Of a stretch of DNA of 6,024 bases, positions 4,937 through 6,024 are shown one piece after another (within the stretch, counting starts at the first letter, position 1; each line of letters starts with the position of its first letter). The notes beneath the pieces are model-generated. The model saw only the letters and a list, made by a program, of their open reading frames with translations, did not search any database and was not told where the DNA came from. The DNA is taken from assembly GCA_025937035.1 (NCBI GenBank), contig JAICSG010000265.1:1-6024 (forward strand), given 5' to 3'. This DNA is from Thermoanaerobaculia bacterium (GTDB lineage: Bacteria > Acidobacteriota > Thermoanaerobaculia > Multivoradales > UBA5704). A program made the position numbers and the translations under genes.

Positions 4937-6024
4937 GCCTCCCACCCCTTGGCCCGCTCGACCGCCCGGCTCCAGCGCGCCCGCAGGGCGGCGGCCCGAT
5001 CGCGGCTCAAGGCGGGCTCGAAGGTGCGCTCGACCTGCCAGTGGGCGGCGATGTCTTCGGTGTCCTTCCAGACCCCGGTGGCGAGGCCGGCGAGGTAGGC
5101 GGCGCCGAGGGCGGTGGTCTCCTGGACCCGCGGGCGGACCACCGGCACGCCGGCAAGATCGGCCTGGAGCTGCATCAGGAGATCGTTGGCCGCCGCGCCG
5201 CCGTCCACCCGCAGCTCGGCCACGGGGACGCCCGAGTCGGCCTCCATGGCCGCCAGCACGTCCGTCACCTGGAACGCGATCCCTTCGAGCGCGGCCCGGG
5301 CGAGATGGCCGGCGGTGGTGCCGCGGGTGATCCCCACCAGGGCGCCGCGGGCGTAGGCGTCCCAGTGCGGCGCGCCGAGGCCGGTGAAGGCGGGCACCAG
5401 CACCACGCCCCCGGAGTCCGGCACGCTCGCCGCCAGGGCCTCGATCTCGGCGGCGGAGCGGATCAGCCCCAGGCCGTCGCGCAGCCACTGCACCACCGCC
5501 CCGGCCACGAAGACGCTCCCCTCCAGGGCATACGTGGATCGCCCTCCGAGCCGCCAGGCCGGCGTGGTGAGCAGCTCGTGGCGGGAGGCGACCGGCGCGG
5601 CGCCGGTGTTCATCAGCAGGAAGCAGCCGGTGCCGTAGGTGTTCTTGACCATCCCGGGCCGCAGACAGGCCTGCCCGAAGAGGGCCGCCTGCTGGTCCCC
5701 CGCCACCCCGGCGAGAGGGACGGCGGCGCCGAGCAGCTCCGGCGCCGTCTCGGCGTAGACCTCGCTCGACGAGCGGACCTCGGGGAGGATCGAGCGCGGG
5801 ATGCCCAGAATTTCGAGGAGCTCGCCGTCCCACGCCTCCCGGCGGAGATCCCAGAGCAGGGTGCGCGAGGCGTTGGTGACGTCGGTGGCGTGGAGGGCGC
5901 CGCCGGTGAGCTTCCAGATCAGCCAGGAGTCGACGGTGCCGAAGGCGAGCCGGCCGGCGGATTCGCGGACGCCCGGGACGTTGTCCAGGAGCCAGGCGAG
6001 CTTGGTGCCCGAGAAATAGGGGTC
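4933..6024 (-). CDS. glpK: Glycerol kinase, C-terminal 363 residues (N-terminus outside window)
   Basis: GlpK transfers the gamma-phosphate of ATP to glycerol, giving the substrate of GlpD. The frame is open to the right edge and the visible part begins at DPYFSGTK, a family motif near residue 131 of E. coli GlpK, so about 130 residues and the start codon are missing. Visible residues 107-118 ([12 protein letters not shown]) contain the catalytic-base aspartate (110). [15 protein letters not shown] (127-141), [15 protein letters not shown] (213-227) and [10 protein letters not shown] (272-281) match the ATP-binding and hinge regions of the FGGY kinase fold. The loop at 91-103 is short ([13 protein letters not shown]). 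It lacks the GKGGTR-type fructose-1,6-bisphosphate loop of E. coli and has no histidine like that phosphorylated by HPr in many Firmicutes. The stop overlaps the glpD TTG start. There is no sign of disruption. Confidence 0.97.
   Translation of the reverse strand, partial: DPYFSGTKLAWLLDNVPGVRESAGRLAFGTVDSWLIWKLTGGALHATDVTNASRTLLWDLRREAWDGELLEILGIPRSILPEVRSSSEVYAETAPELLGAAVPLAGVAGDQQAALFGQACLRPGMVKNTYGTGCFLLMNTGAAPVASRHELLTTPAWRLGGRSTYALEGSVFVAGAVVQWLRDGLGLIRSAAEIEALAASVPDSGGVVLVPAFTGLGAPHWDAYARGALVGITRGTTAGHLARAALEGIAFQVTDVLAAMEADSGVPVAELRVDGGAAANDLLMQLQADLAGVPVVRPRVQETTALGAAYLAGLATGVWKDTEDIAAHWQVERTFEPALSRDRAAALRARWSRAVERAKGWEA

Noticed and set aside
3566..5098. Long plus-strand open frame opposite glpD
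   Set aside because: Its protein is rich in Gly, Val, Ala, Gln and His with no domain pattern. The opposite strand encodes an unmistakable GlpD, so this is an antisense shadow.

Overview
The window is strongly GC-rich bacterial chromosome. The genes have clear Shine-Dalgarno sites, several GTG or TTG starts, and G/C-ending codons. No rRNA, tRNA, transposase, integrase, phage gene or CRISPR array is visible. The gene set (PRC-barrel protein, Ste24-like M48 peptidase, COG4627-like methyltransferase, glpK-glpD) occurs in several GC-rich phyla, including Acidobacteriota, Gemmatimonadota, Proteobacteria and Deinococcota. I cannot place the organism more closely from sequence alone.

Layout, left to right. 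Positions 1-34 are an extreme C-rich tract. On the minus strand, 83-824 holds a two-gene unit: first a 66-aa single-pass membrane protein (624-824), then a 173-aa PRC-barrel protein (83-604). Each has a GTG start behind a strong Shine-Dalgarno, and a terminator-like hairpin follows at 38-74. The divergent intergenic region 825-1035 contains a perfect 15-bp inverted repeat and a small hairpin. On the plus strand, an M48-family membrane metallopeptidase (1036-2352) is followed 17 bp later by a class I SAM-dependent methyltransferase (2370-2972). The latter seems to lack a Shine-Dalgarno and has a -10-like box just upstream. The convergent gap 2973-3376 is almost filled by 17 units of a 21-bp tandem repeat, with a short hairpin at its right end. 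On the minus strand, a glycerol catabolic unit enters from the right edge: glpK (4933-6024, N-terminus outside the window) and then glpD (3377-4936), joined by a short stop/start overlap.

How the genes work together. GlpK phosphorylates glycerol to sn-glycerol 3-phosphate. GlpD then oxidises it to dihydroxyacetone phosphate at the membrane, feeding electrons into the quinone pool. The left part looks like envelope and stress housekeeping: a small membrane protein, a PRC-barrel adaptor and a membrane protease. Nothing here forms a recognisable new defence, mobile or biosynthetic system. The most unusual object is the 21-bp repeat array between the convergent methyltransferase and glpD genes. 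Its variation is concentrated at every third base, as in protein-coding DNA, yet neither strand offers a convincing gene.
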